Positions 1-14,800 of a stretch of 64,000 nucleotides of DNA are shown here, piece by piece. The notes under the pieces are model-generated. The model saw only the letters and a list, made by a program, of their open reading frames with translations. It was not told where the DNA came from and searched no databases. A program made the position numbers and the translations under genes. This DNA comes from Ananas comosus. Taxonomy: Eukaryota > Streptophyta > Magnoliopsida > Poales > Bromeliaceae. Every line of letters begins with the position of its first letter. Within the stretch, counting starts at the first letter, position 1. The DNA is taken from the NCBI RefSeq assembly GCF_001540865.1, contig NC_033629.1, positions 5,162,294 through 5,226,293 of the forward strand, in the 5' to 3' direction.

Positions 1-248
1 GTAGAGCTACTATGCTATCGGAAGCATAGAGGATTTGATGCTTCCGATTTTTTTACCCTTGGATCAAGAATTGTATAGTTGGGACAATTGCGATCCCCCC
101 TAAGGTTGAGTAGTACCCCTAGGGTTGAGTGGTCCCCACACGATAATAATATTAATCCAAAAGTTAAAAATGATTAAAGGGCTGATCTAATGGCCAAAAA
201 GTTGGAAGCACCAAATCCTCTATGCTTCCGATAGCATAGTAGCTCTAC
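1..248. mobile_element. Fold-back MITE, family B copy 1
   Basis: The first 38 bases and bases 211-248 are inverted copies of each other and both read GAGCTACTATGCTATCGG at the outer end. The centre holds a CCCTAGGGTTGAG-type block that recurs, in the opposite orientation, in the copies at 2858 and 10963. It has no coding capacity and abuts a (TA)n run on its right. The left edge coincides with the window edge, so the element may extend further. Confidence 0.75.
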
Positions 249-264
249 TATATATATATATAGT

Positions 265-1196
265 GCGTCTGGTATCCTTCTGGAAGCACGGAGCGCTCCG
301 TGCTTCCAAGTTGTTTTCGATGTTCGGAATTTCAAATCGACGATCGGCTCCGTTAGACTTAATCTAGAGTATTTGAAGTATCTAAAAATAAATTTTGCGA
401 TTTTTCGATATCATTTGCCTAGTGATCGAAATAGCTCAAAGTCAATGGCTGAAAATAAAAATCTTACAAAATATGATGATATGACATTAAAATTTTAGAT
501 CAAAGTTATTGACCTTGTTTTATATGGTATAAAGAATTTTCTATCAAAATTTCATGTGATTTGGATATTTTTACACCGTTAAACCTGCAAACGGCTCACC
601 ACGGCCATTAAAATTATTGATTTTGAGCCCCTTCGATCACTAGGCAAATGATATCGAAAAATCACAAAATTTATTTTCTAGGTACTTCAAATACTCTAGA
701 TCAAGTCTAACNNNNNNNNNNNNNNNNNNNNNNNNNNNNNNNNNNNNNNNNNNNNNNNNNNNNNNNNNNNNNNNNNNNNNNNNNNNNNNNNNNNNNNNNN
801 NNNNNNNNNNNNNNNNNNNNNNNNNNNNNNNNNNNNNNNNNNNNNNNNNNNNNNNNNNNNNNNNNNNNNNNNNNNNNNNNNNNNNNNNNNNNNNNNNNNN
901 NNNNNNNNNNNNNNNNNNNNNNNNNNNNNNNNNNNNNNNNNNNNNNNNNNNNNNNNNNNNNNNNNNNNNNNNNNNNNNNNNNNNNNNNNNNNNNNNNNNN
1001 NNNNNNNNNNNNNNNNNNNNNNNNNNNNNNNNNNNNNNNNNNNNNNNNNNNNNNNNNNNNNNNNNNNNNNNNNNNNNNNNNNNNNNNNNNNNNAGACCGA
1101 TCGTCGGATTTCCAACAGTCCCGAAACATCGAAAACAACTCTGGCCAAGCACACGGAGGGCTCCGTGCCTTCCCTGAAAGCTACCAGCCTCCTCCT
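265..1196. mobile_element. Fold-back MITE, family A copy 1, interrupted by an assembly gap
   Basis: The left arm carries a perfect palindrome (GGAAGCACGGAGC and its complement, 280-305), then blocks reading TTTTCGATG and CGACGATCGGCTCCG. The right arm repeats these in inverted order. The run of Ns at 711-1093 lies inside the right arm. Related copies at 1608, 2249, 10390 and 11277 are about 540 bp long, so most of this copy's apparent extra length is the gap. Confidence 0.75.
711..1093. other. Assembly gap (383 N)
   Basis: All bases are N. The gap sits in the right inverted repeat of the surrounding fold-back element. The flanks continue the complement of the left arm with only about two bases missing, so little real sequence may be absent. 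Confidence 0.95.
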
Positions 1197-1607
1197 CTGA
1201 TATATATATACTATATATATGTCTAGTTATGCATGGCTACCTTACTATCTATTACAGTACTTGAACGCCCTCGTACCTCCATAAGTTGTCCTTTCAATCC
1301 GATGGAGCCTTCCCCGCAGGTCTCGACAGAGTCTACTCGGTTAATCATATCTTAGCAGAATATGTGAAACTCTCAGCACAATAAATTTCGTAAATTTTCT
1401 CGACAATATCATAATAAAGTCCATCCAAGTCCGGGATAAACATAACGGTCAAACCATCCGAACACCCACGTCCTAAAAAAGAGGCCATGATCGATCTCAA
1501 TTCAAGATCGCGAGTTACTGATCTCTTCCTATCGTACGTGCACAATTAGAATTATCTCCATATCCAAAATTCCAACAACTTCTGTTCTTTCTACACCGTT
1601 TAACACT

Positions 1608-2857
<1,250 letters not shown>

Positions 2858-2861
<4 letters not shown>

Positions 2862-3084
2862 CGGCTGCTATGCTATCGATAGCACCAAGCATTTGGTGCT
2901 ATCAAGTTTTCTGCCGTTAGATTAATCCTTTTGATTATTTTTATCCGTTAGATTATACTATTCAACTAACCATCCATTCAACCCTAGAGGGTCCACATCA
3001 TCTTAACAGTACATTTCTCAATTCAAGGGCTAAAAAATCAATAGCACCAATAGCTTGATACTATTGATAGTATTCTAGCCTAGT
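2858..3084. mobile_element. Fold-back MITE, family B copy 2
   Basis: It starts AGTCCGGCTGCTATGCTATC and ends with an inverted version (ATAGTATTCTAGCCTAGT). The interior CAACCCTAGAGGGTCC block matches the family B copies at 1 and 10963. It is non-coding, preceded by (TA)n(GA)n and followed by (TA)n. Confidence 0.75.
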
Positions 3085-4370
3085 TTTATATATATATATA
3101 TGTTATATTTAAATTTGTATTTAAAAATTTTTGATTTTTAATATAATATGTTTTCAGATATGGTAAAGCAAAATGGGTGTTGAGATTCAGATTTTTGGAT
3201 TCGGCTCAAGTTTGGGTTTCGAGTTTTTTGTTAGGTTCAATTTTAGATATGTATTTTTAAAATTCATCAGATTAAAATTCAAATTTGAATTTCAAATTTA
3301 ATTTCCAGATTCATGTTTGAATTTTTGAAAATTCGCCCCATTGACATCCCTTATCTCATCACACTGTATGAACCTTGCATTAACAACAAGGCAAACACCG
3401 CAAAATAATGATTACTAGTGATGTAACGCGTGAGATGCGACAGGTAGATAATTAAAAAAAATAAAAATTTATGGGAGAAATGAGAATATGAGACTATAGA
3501 TACCATAATTGTTGAAAATGGGGCAGCCGGTGATGGCACCGTGCAGCAGATCAAGACCGAAGGGCTCCGAGCGGCGAGCAGAAGAAAAAGGGGGAGAGAA
3601 AAATAAAAAGCTAAAATTATGAGTAGAGAGATCCAAAACCGCTGCGTAGGTGAGGTGGGGAGAGACGCCGCTGTCGGTTCCTGAGATAATGGGAAGTAAG
3701 AGTGGGCGGAAAAAGAAAAGAGGGAGAGAGAAAGAGTTGAAGGAGATGGCTGTAAGGGAAAAAAAAAAGGGTTTTACTTAAAAAAAAGAGAATAGAAAAA
3801 ATTTTCAAAAAAATAGTGGATCCACCACCCACAAATAAAGGTAAAACATCCACATTAGATTTGGCCATGAAAATTCATGTATAGGTATAGATGACTCTAT
3901 TTTGTGCCCCTGCATCTTTTTGAATTAGTTCGTGATTTCGTTTATCATTCTCATTTTCAATTAACAAAAGATCTGTAAAGGATGGGCCTGGTAAGTGGTA
4001 ACCAGACAATTAAGTACAAAATATACCACAGAGGGTCAGGTTGGTTATTCATTCGGACCTTCCCTTCATTCCGATTCAGTGGCACAGAAGGCTGAATGCT
4101 CTTTCTAAAATCTAAAAATTCACATAACAACACAAAGAAGGTTTCTCTTCGTTGGCACTGCCACTTGCTCCACTTTTTCCAATGGCAACTACGGAATTAT
4201 TTCTTCTTTTTTTTTTTAACCCTTCTTGCAAATGCTTTGTTAACAACGCCATACAAACAAAGCCAATTTGGATGCACGAATATCTTAATCTGCAATCTCT
4301 TTTGCTTACTCGAGAAGCAAGTGATAATTCGACAACTTACTCAGGAGATGTTCCAACAGGTTTTCATCAT
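3085..4370. other. No supported gene
   Basis: AT-rich sequence with a purine-rich stretch near 3560-3790. Open frames are short and lack recognisable domains. Near 3480-3560 the minus strand could encode a short hydrophobic segment, but I could not assign it. The last part may overlap the transcript end of the minus-strand APRL gene. Confidence 0.5.
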
Positions 4371-4648
4371 TGAAATATACTCCAGTTCAAGCTCAACAAA
4401 GATCACACATTGCATTAGCAATGCAGAGAGCATCAGCCTACATAATATACAAGACACAAAACATGAGGTCCTCAAAACTTTACATGCCTATGCTGCCTCT
4501 CCCATGTGCACAATCTCCAAAAAGAAGAGGCACGTACAGATATGCATACCGGAGGAAAACAGAGAGGTCGAATGGACCTCGGAAACCACGCGAGCACTTA
4601 CTCCATCTTAACCCACTTTTCTTCGAATAACTTGCGTGTTAGCCACAA
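4371..4648 (-). other. Probable 3' untranslated region of the APRL gene
   Basis: Immediately downstream of the APRL stop codon on the minus strand. The plus-strand open frames here overlap the gene antisense and show no domains, so I treat them as chance frames. The transcript end was not located. Confidence 0.35.
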
Positions 4649-7600
4649 TCACGAGTCTAAGGGGGCTAATCTTGAGGAAGAAGACTTGCCCAACGAGACG
4701 GAAGTGAGAGAAGAAGCCCAGACTCGAGCATTGCTTGCACCCTTTCTGAAGTTCCTTGTCTTGTTACATAACCCAAGCTTGCTCCAGAGCCTCTTAAGGT
4801 CGACTACATGTAGCACACGGGCCAAGAGAAGACTTAGTCCAGTGATAACTCCCAAGTTCAGGGGCTGGACATGCGAGACCCAGAAAGCTCGGAGGCGGCA
4901 GAGTAATACAGGCAAGCAGCAAATAATCATCTTGAGATTGATAAAAAGTATGCTGAATGCTACAAATGGTTCGTCGATTACTATTTCCCTGAGCGACCGA
5001 TTTTGTGGCTGCAGTGAGATGATGTTCCTCAAATCGTTCAGGTCATCAGCAGCAATATGAGCGACCGGATCAAGACCTGCAGAGAAAAACCAGGATTTAT
5101 AACTACGAGCTAATAAAGAAGGTGCAGCATCTAGTTATATTTTTTTTCCTTGATTAGGTTCAAGGAAAGAAAAAATTAGGTCGTCAGAATCTGCATTTTA
5201 CAGTGAAATGTACGGATATTTAGATTGGGATATGATGAATATGCAGAAAAGTAGTAGTTGAAGCAAGTTACCTGTGGTTTCCTTGTAGAAATTCACAAGA
5301 GAGCTAATATCCCTTGAGCCACGGTATCGAACCATGTCCTTCCCTTTTACAAGCAGAATAGCTGGAAAGCCATGAATCCCATATCTCGAAAGTACACTGT
5401 ACAAGATACAGGCAAAATTCAGCTTAAGCACTGGTATCATGATCCGAAGAAAGAAGGCTCCACCAAAGTAGATGAAACACAAACAACCGACTTGTTCAAA
5501 TACCTTGGCATGGCAGAAGATTTTTCAACAGCAAGGTGCCTAATCTGTGGAAACATCAAACTGAGAGCATTGAAAATGGGTCGGAAATCTCTCGAGAATG
5601 GACACCATGAGGCATAGAAGAGAACAGCATAAATGGAACTTCTTTGGGCATGATTTAGCTCGCTGTCGAGGGCATCACCAGTCACCTTAATAATGAAAAT
5701 TAGAGAACAGAAACAAACAATTACAATAAGCTCGCTTCTTCGGAAATCCAGGAACTGAAGCTCCAGATAGTTTTGAGTCAATTAATTTTGTGTCAGTTAT
5801 TAGAGCATTCTACCACAAAGCATTTTTCTCACAAATATAACTAAACAGCTAACTATCAAGGAAGTAAGATGATCTACAATGGAGGGGACGTTGGATAATG
5901 AGTGAAAATTCAGTTGGTGATAATGGTTCTATAATGAAATGATCCAAACGAGTAGCATCATTTGCTTAAATCTATGCATAGATATCACTATAAATCATCT
6001 GAATTCTCTTATAATTAATACAACAGTTCTAGGAGCTCATAGGAGAAATGCTGATTATGCTTTCGACTTTCTCCATAACAGTCCGCATTTTATTCCACAT
6101 TTCTATGCAATGACTGCCAAACTCTTGAAGCTAATTCACTTTTCTCTTTTAGATAAACATGAATTCCACATGCTGAGGACTAGTGACTAATTATTTGATG
6201 TTAGAGGCAAAACTCTAAGTCAAAAGATGCTCCACTAGAGGGGTCAAAGTCTCATTAAGATATAGGATTGCCACTTATAATGACAAACCCATCCATGTAG
6301 AAAAAGATTATAGCAAGAGAAGGAATTATGTTTCCAACTCTCAGAAAAAATTACTTCGTATCTTGTATTGAAAATTAGCACAGAGGAAAGCTTCAACCCA
6401 ACAGAAAATATTTCGGGGAATGATAGCCTCCAATTAATTAACCCTGAAGACTCTTGTCAATCAGTAATTACAAAGCAATCTACTGTCTACAACTATAGAA
6501 TTGTCCAGCAACCATTCAGACCTTAATGACAGTAGAGCATATACTGCAAGAGGTGTGTACGCTAATATATCTCAATTGTCCATCTGGAAGTTAAACAACA
6601 AAAGCATTTATAATCGTACGGACTATTTGGAAGCTAACAAAACCAATGACAAATGCACTACTGCCAACCTCTAAACTTTAAACTCACGTAATTCTCTTTT
6701 TTTCCTTTCCAATCTCTAAATCAAATTTAAGGATGAACAATAGGTGTGGTGCCAGGGAGGAGCCCAATTCCATTAAGCTTTTGAAGTTCACCAACCTTTT
6801 CCTCTTCTTTCTTCACCGTTACCACTATACAATAGCCACTAAGTTAAAAAAAAGAAAAGAAAAAAAGGCTATCACCGACTACAGTAGAATTGAAAGACAT
6901 TTGAAGGAACCAATTTAGACACTATCAAGCACCTTGTGAGAATAATCGTCTCCTTAGAATTTAGTACCACCACCAATGGCCTGACAAAGACATCTGCGTT
7001 GAGGGGAGAGGTCCTACATGTCACTCAAACACATCTTAGGCATAATGCCCCTTTTCCTTCACCTTTTCCTCAAAATGCTCCTCATTCTTTCCCAACAGCA
7101 CAAACCCCAAGGGTCCAACCCCCACTTCTCCTTTATCATTCAAAAAGTATCTTTCCCATCCGCATTGCAACTCCCTTAAGATAATAATAATATTCTGGAA
7201 ATGCAGAAGATAAGAAATGTAGAAATGATTGAAACATGCTTAAAAAAATACTCTTAGATCCAAAGGATGGAAATAGGATGCCGAAGACACCCGATCACGC
7301 TGGTAGGAAACACAAAAGTATACTCACACCATAACGAATTAGCTCTCCCATCACAACCATATAGTCCTAAATTTTAAGCCTAATCAATACTCCAAAAAAT
7401 ATAGTAACAATTGATAGACAACAAGTTTTCCATTTCAAACTACTATGAATTAGCTAAACATGCAGTATCCTAATGCAACTTTCTTTCCATTTAGCTTACT
7501 CAGTGCTGGACCTTCAGAGGATAAGACACCACATATTAGAAAAGGAAAGATAACCTTTTTTCATGCTGGACATTGATATAGAAGATATTGATATTTTTGG

Positions 7601-10600
7601 ACTATTAATGCATAGCATTCGATCTATAAAACTCCCTCAGGAATTTCAAACATCTATTTTAGCAAGACAACATTGACAAAGTTAAAAGGTAATTGCGCAC
7701 TTAACAAGCAACGGATATAATTGAATTTGTTATCATATAGACACCTTAAATTCTTGTACATATACACCAATAAGCACATATTTAATATAGCACACACATC
7801 TATATCCTAAAACACCAGTTATTCAAACACACATCTCTACTTAACTTTGCAAACATAAAGTTGTACAGTAAATCAGATATTCTCACATTAAAAATGCTCA
7901 TAATACCTAACAGATATTACATTTCATACCAAGTAGCATCACCATAACCTAATATGTCAATTTATATTCTCAATGCAAGTATTTATAAAGATATGGATTA
8001 CGAGTGTTATTCTGGATAGAACAGAATTGACTGAGAAAACAAAAGAATGTCAACATTTTAAATTATTATCATAGTGCTCTCCAGGAGTAAATGTCAGATC
8101 AGAAATATCAATTTGAAAAAAGTAAGCCAACCACAAAGTATAACAAGTGTAATTGCCACACTAACATAAATGTCAATGAACAAGATTAAACATTGTCATA
8201 TGGGGACAAGAAGCAACGCACCCCGTTCATATGTAAAGACTATTAGAGCACCAGGTTCTTAAAATAGCCGAGAAAAAAAAACAGAAACTTATTACTTACC
8301 ATTTGTAAACTGGATAAAATATTGCTATTTTTCACTCTCTTTCTCGCTATAAGGTGCATGTATATGAGTTTCTTCTTCCCTGCCTTCTATACTATGTAAA
8401 TATAGCACCGTAAATTTATTATTGAGTCATGCATGGGGTGTAGATGGGGTGTGGTGAGGGGCAGGGAAGACTTGTGTACTACATTAACATGCATGCTGAG
8501 AATTAATGGATGCCTCGCTATCATCCTTCCTATTTTCAACTGAAATAATTATGATCATCACTTTTCCCTTGGCTAGCATAATCATGATCATCATTTCAAC
8601 AATATAAGAGAATATAGACAGCAAGGTTTTAAGTGCCACCTCATGTCGTACATGTATTGTGCCCTCAATATGGGGGCACAATATAAGGGGGGTCTAGCAG
8701 GACCCTCCTGTGCCACGATACCCGCTAGATATCACGCAAGACAGCGCGTTACCCCAGCAGGTATCGCGGCACAATATCGTGGGCGGAGCCCCCCACACAC
8801 CACAGACATCCACCTTTTCTTTACAAATTATTTTTCCAAAATTTATCGCGCCGCGAAACTTTCGGCAAATCAAGGCATAAAATCGAACTTGATAACCAAA
8901 TTTCAAGCCACATCTAACATAAAATTCTATTTTTGGAGTTAGAAGATTGAAAATACTGATAAAATTAAAAACTAAATTAAATAAATTGATACTTAAATTA
9001 AATAATTTATTTGTCATATAATTTACTGTTAAATTTTTATAAATAGATCTAACATGTTTTTATGATCCACTGCGACGATATATATGGAATTAAGCAGTTA
9101 TCTGTAAAGATGTAAATTTATATAATTATTGTACTTGTGAATTTTATTATTACATATTAATTTCTATTCTCTACAAGGTATAGTTGTACTTTATATATAA
9201 AAAGGCTTACCAGTATATTTAGTGAGTATAGTAAGCTATACATAGCCATTCTATACAATATATATAATTTAACGGTTCCTCCCATACACGTAGGGCGCTT
9301 TCCTTCGTTTCCCCCCTTCTCTCTCTCACTGTCATATCTTATAAGATCTCTCTCCCCCCTCCCCTCTCACTCTCTCGTAGGCAGACCCCTCTCACTACTA
9401 CAACTCTCTCTCTTAGATTTTTCTATCATATCATCTCTCTCTATCTATTGTCCCTCCTCTCTCTTCTCCCATTCTCTTTCCCTCCTCTCCTCTCTCCATC
9501 ATATCTTACAAGATCTCTATCTCCCCTTTCTCTCTCTCTCTCTCCTCCCTCTCTCTCTCCTAGTCAATTATTATTCTCCAAAACCCTAACTCTCACTCCC
9601 ACAACTCTCTTTCTCTTAGATCTTTCTATCATATCATATCATCCTAAAGGATCTCACAAAATCTTCTCAAAATCTTTATAATTTTTTCTCCATCAAAACA
9701 AATAAATTCAAAAGCACAATATTCTAAAATATTAGAAATTTAAAAATAAAAAAATGTTGAAAAACCTATTTCAAAATGGCCGATAGTTGAGAAATGTTTA
9801 TACATGTTCCCTTCACGCATAAACTCCTAATGTAGAGTTAGCGACTGTTATGATACAAAACTGATTTGAAAGAATAATTTTAACATTTTTTGTTCTATGG
9901 AAATATTCGCATGAGTACAAATTAAATATATTATATTCAAATTTTTTATAATATATGTAAAACTACTCTAATGGGCATTTTAGTTGTGCTTCTTTAGTTA
10001 TAGCTTTTTCAATCTTCAATTCTTAATAAGTATATAGTATATATATATTAATTGATTAAAATAATATTTACCCGCTGGCGAAGCGCGACCCTATACTAGT
10101 ATTCATTATTATTTGGATAAACCTTTCAAAATAACATTGTAAAAGCTTACTAGAACAAAAATAAAATAAAATAAGCCAGTATCAAAGTGTGCCATTAGAA
10201 AGTCATGCATATCCATCGGCACACGTGTTGCGTATCGGCACGCAAGCCTGCTTGTGTCGTACCGTGCCAAGCAAACAACGACACGCCTCTATGTTACGGC
10301 ACTTTAATCCTTGATAGACAACATCTATTTCTTTTTCCTTGTCTTTTTAATAGGCACTGAGAAAAAACAAAATTCGAGTACATTTGGGGAGTTCAGCTAG
10401 TATACTATCGGGAGCACGAAGGCCTCCGTGCTACCAAGTTATTTTCGATGATGCCGCTTCCGAATCAATGATCGGCTCCGTTAAACTTGATATACACTAT
10501 TAGAAGTTTCTGAAAATCAAATTTCATGATTTTTTGACATTATTTATCTATCGAATGAGTAGTCTCAACATGAACAGCTAAAAAACAAAAATCTCCTAAA

Positions 10601-11226
10601 ATTTAATGATAAAAGATTTGAATTTCATACCACAATTACTGATCTTGCTCTAAATAGTGAAGAGATTTTATAGCAAAATTTCACCGAATTTGGATTGTTC
10701 TACATTGTTAAACTTACAAGCGCATCACATCAGCCATTAAAATTGTCAATTTTGAGACATTTTTAATCACAAATCAAATAATGTTGAAAAAATATATAAT
10801 TTGATTTCTAAATACTTCTAATAGCATAGATCATGTCCAACGGAGCCAATTGTCAATTCAAAAGTCACATCATTGGAAATAACTTAGTCGCACGAACGCC
10901 TCCACGGTGCTGATAGTATTGTAGTCAAGTTCAAATATATATATAGAAAGAGAGAGAAAAAGAGTCCGACTGGAGTGCTTCTAATAGCACAAAACACTTA
11001 GTGCTACCAACTTTTCCACCATTAGATCTACCCCTTTAACCATTTCTACCCCTTGAATCATGCTATTCCACCAACCACAACTAAACCCTAGGGGGACCAC
11101 TATCATCCTAACCCCACAACTCCTTAATCCAAGGGCTAAAAAGCCACAAGCACTAACGACTACGTGCTATTAGAAGTATTCCAGCGCAATTCTATGTGTG
11201 TGTGTGTGCGTGTGTACACACACACG

Positions 11227-11279
<53 letters not shown>

Positions 11280-11813
11280 GAGCTAGAATACTATCGGTAG
11301 CAAACAGACTCCATTGCCACCCATTTGTTTTCGATGATGGAGCCTCCAAATCGACGATCGGCACCGTTGAAAATAATTTATACCACTTGAAGTATCTAGA
11401 AATCAAATTTCATGTTTTTTCGATATTGTTATCTTATCCATCAAGTGGGCGTAAAAATGGACGGCTGAAAATAAATATCCTTTGAAAAGTGATGATAGGA
11501 ATTTTGTAATCAAGATCGAGAGTATAGATCTTATTCTAAATAGTTTAAAGAATTTTCTAACCAAAATTCAATTAATTTGGATAGCTTTACACCGTTAAAC
11601 GAGAAAACGGCTCATATCTATCATTAAAATTATAAATTTTGAAACCCTTTGATCATTAGGTCAATGATGTCGAAAAGATTTGAAATTTGGTTTCTAGGTA
11701 CTTCAAGTGGTATAGATCATGTTCAACGGTGCCGATCGTCGATTTGGAAGTTTCATCATCGAAAACAAAAGGGTGGCAACGGAGCCCGTTTGCTACTGAT
11801 AGCATTCCAATTC

Positions 11814-11874
<61 letters not shown>

Positions 11875-14800
11875 ATATTATATATATATCAAGTATCCCA
11901 GCAGAATATATATATATGATATATACTATATATATATATTTATATATTATATTATATATATATAATTATATATATATATATTATTATATCATATGTATGT
12001 ATACAAAATATACATGGTATACATTGCACAATGTATACATATATACGATGATACACGCAAGGTTTTAAAGATGCCGCTGGCACACTGGGGGAGCGTGCCA
12101 GTCTGTCCCCGGCACCGGGTCCAGCACAGGCACGGCTTGCGTGCCGCACCGTGGCACAGCATATGCATGCGATAAGTATACGCGTTGACCTCCTACCTGG
12201 CACGCTTTTGCACGACTTAATATTTCAGTTTTTTTTGGGGTTCAATAAACTTTATAATGTTATTTAAAAGATTTAATAATAATTATGAATATTTATTATA
12301 TATACCTCACTCATTACTACACTATCAAGTTAATATGCATGTAAGCTTGTTCTGTAAATAAAATACAAACTATTACCGTGAGTTAAATTAGAATATAACA
12401 ATACATAATAAAATTTCACAAGGTACATAATTATTCTAAATTTACATTATTTAACAGACGATTGACTGCTTAAGTTCGCACATAGATCGTCACACTTGAT
12501 CATATAGCGTTTGTCATCGCTGCCAGATACAAGATTTACTTGACAATATGATATAAGTATTGCTGGTATTGTCTAGAAAGGGTCATATATTCCAAATACT
12601 GTCATCTTATCTTTTGTTCTTTATTAAAAATATATGATCAAAATTTGTTTAGGAGATCGATTTTTGTTCCTTTGATTCACGAAAGTCTCACGGTGCGACA
12701 ATTTTTGACACAAATATTTGCGAAGAAAAAATGGATAGTCGTGGTGGAAGTGGAGGGTTCGAGCCGACAGGCTCGAGCCCGTAGCCGACCACTGACACAG
12801 GAGGGTGCATGGGGCGAAGCCCCCCGCGGTATGGATCAGGTATGTCAATTAAAAATTTGCTCCTATATTGATAAATAAGAAGTTAAAAAAAGGCATCCGC
12901 CAAAAAGCAAAAAAAAAAGTTGAAAAAGAGATAATAAAGTGAAAAAAAAGACAATATAGGTGGCCCGGGAAGGGGAGCTCGATGCCCCAGAGAACAAAAG
13001 AAAAAAGAAAAAGCCAAAAAAAAAAAAAGGAAGGCAGCGACACGCGGCAAAGTGCCGCGACACATGGCCGCGTGCCACTTTGTCTCATGCGGCATGCGGC
13101 CATGTGTCGCGGCACCCAGGGGGGGTCCGAGACCCCCCCCTGTACCGTACCCCCTTCTTGGGGGCACGATACGGCACGCCCCATGCCGTACTGCACGGGG
13201 CGGCACTTGAATCCTTGCATACACGTATATGTAAATTATTGTATCAGCTACAAGTTAACTGTTGCAGTCATAGACGATAGATTGCACAAAAATCTATATT
13301 AATTATTTGGTCATATGCAATGGAAATCACCCAATGCCCTAGTATCTGAGTAATTTATCCAATAAAAAGATGCTTCATAAGGGAATGATAGTACCAAGCC
13401 ACTATTAGAGGAAATAGTAATAAAAGAAATGACAGAACTTAGTACAAGAAAGAGCCTTGCCCAAAAGAGGGCTGAATGGAAGATGAGAATCTATACCCCA
13501 TTAATACCTGAGAACTTGAGGGGTTCATTTATGGTTTCCAGATAATGTCATACACAAATAGAATACTTAACATGCTCTTTTCTAGTGCAAGTTATTAATA
13601 TATACGCCATTTGACAAATGCAAGTCCTACATGACCTCAAGGTAGAAGCAGGTAAGCATTCCACACAGCTTAGTTGAAGAAAACAAGATTTCTTGAGTAT
13701 CAAAGGCGAGAATTCTACGACCACAAATACAACAAATTGTGAGATGCGATGTGCGGAGTGAGATTCTTTTTTATTTGAGTTCCCAGCTCGAGGCTAGAGA
13801 AAAGAAAAGCTACTCCTGATTCTTGATAGTACGCACATCCCTAATGGAATGGCCTAGCTTTGCTTCTTCCTCTTTCTCAGGTTCGGTTCGGTTTACCGAG
13901 GGTGAGGTCGACCTCATGCATTAGCTAATGTATAAATAAATAATTTTAAGTCTTTCATTTAGTGCATCTTCTAAATTTGATATTACCAAAATTAGCAAAA
14001 AAGTTGTAACGAAAAAAAATCACCAAATTTGTTCCAAAAGCCACATCACCAATCACCATGAGCTACAAAATATTAATGGTGTGTCTAATTGCCCACGCCA
14101 CCCCATACCAAGCATACCACACCATGCTAAGGCCTTGCACGCATGTGCCACAGGGTTGTGCCAATACTGCCTCGAGAAAATGATTTTTTTAGAGTTTTTT
14201 AAGGTCGTTTTTGAGCTTTTTAAGATGAAAAAGGTTTAGAACAGTTTTTTTTTCCCTTACTTAAAATATGTATCTTGTAGATTCGCTAACGTTTGGAACA
14301 GCAACTAAATTTAGTTGGTAAAATTAAAATTTGAAGATTTACCCTAATGCTTTTTTAATCTGTTTAGATCTAGTGCATTTACCTATTTTGGTGTCTTCCC
14401 ATGAATTTGTACCCACTTATAATGTCAATTTCGTTTTATGCTTGTACTTCATAATATATACAATATGACCTTCTCGGTTATTAACTTTATTGTTACTAAA
14501 TTGTGTGAGATACCTTTTCTAATAGCAACTAGAAACTGATAAAAAAATCCATGCTAATTTGTCAATGTGCCACAAGCACGCCACTGGCGCAAAGAGCTGT
14601 GCAGAAATTGGCACCGGGCATGTTGCTATGCCATGTCGTGCCAATGGCACACTGGCACGCCACGTGCCAAAGACACGGCAATCCTTGGTCTAATTATCAA
14701 AGAGTTCCAACAACTATTTATAGCCAGATAGAAGTTGTAGTCACTACAAAACATCAGCATTGTAGTTCCAAGTATTTAGGTTTGAAGTTGATACTTGTTA

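Larger units (their letters stand above)
8622..10313. mobile_element. Non-autonomous hAT-like element 1 (GC-rich ends)
   Basis: The left end reads CAAGGTTTTAAGTGCC. The right end reads GGCACTTTAATCCTTG, which is its imperfect inverse. Flanking 8-mers are ATAGACAG (8614-8621) and ATAGACAA (10314-10321), a 7/8 target-site duplication, the size typical of hAT transposons. The ends are GC-rich with many GGCAC/GTGCC words. The centre (9,250-9,680) is CT-rich and the right part contains a Helitron-like end. There is no transposase frame. Confidence 0.7.

Noticed and set aside
640..1154. Frames running through the N gap
   Set aside because: Almost all residues are unknown; the apparent open frame is an artefact of Ns.
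4096..5060. Plus-strand frames of 171 and 184 codons
   Set aside because: They lie antisense to APRL exon 4 and its 3' region and lack domains.
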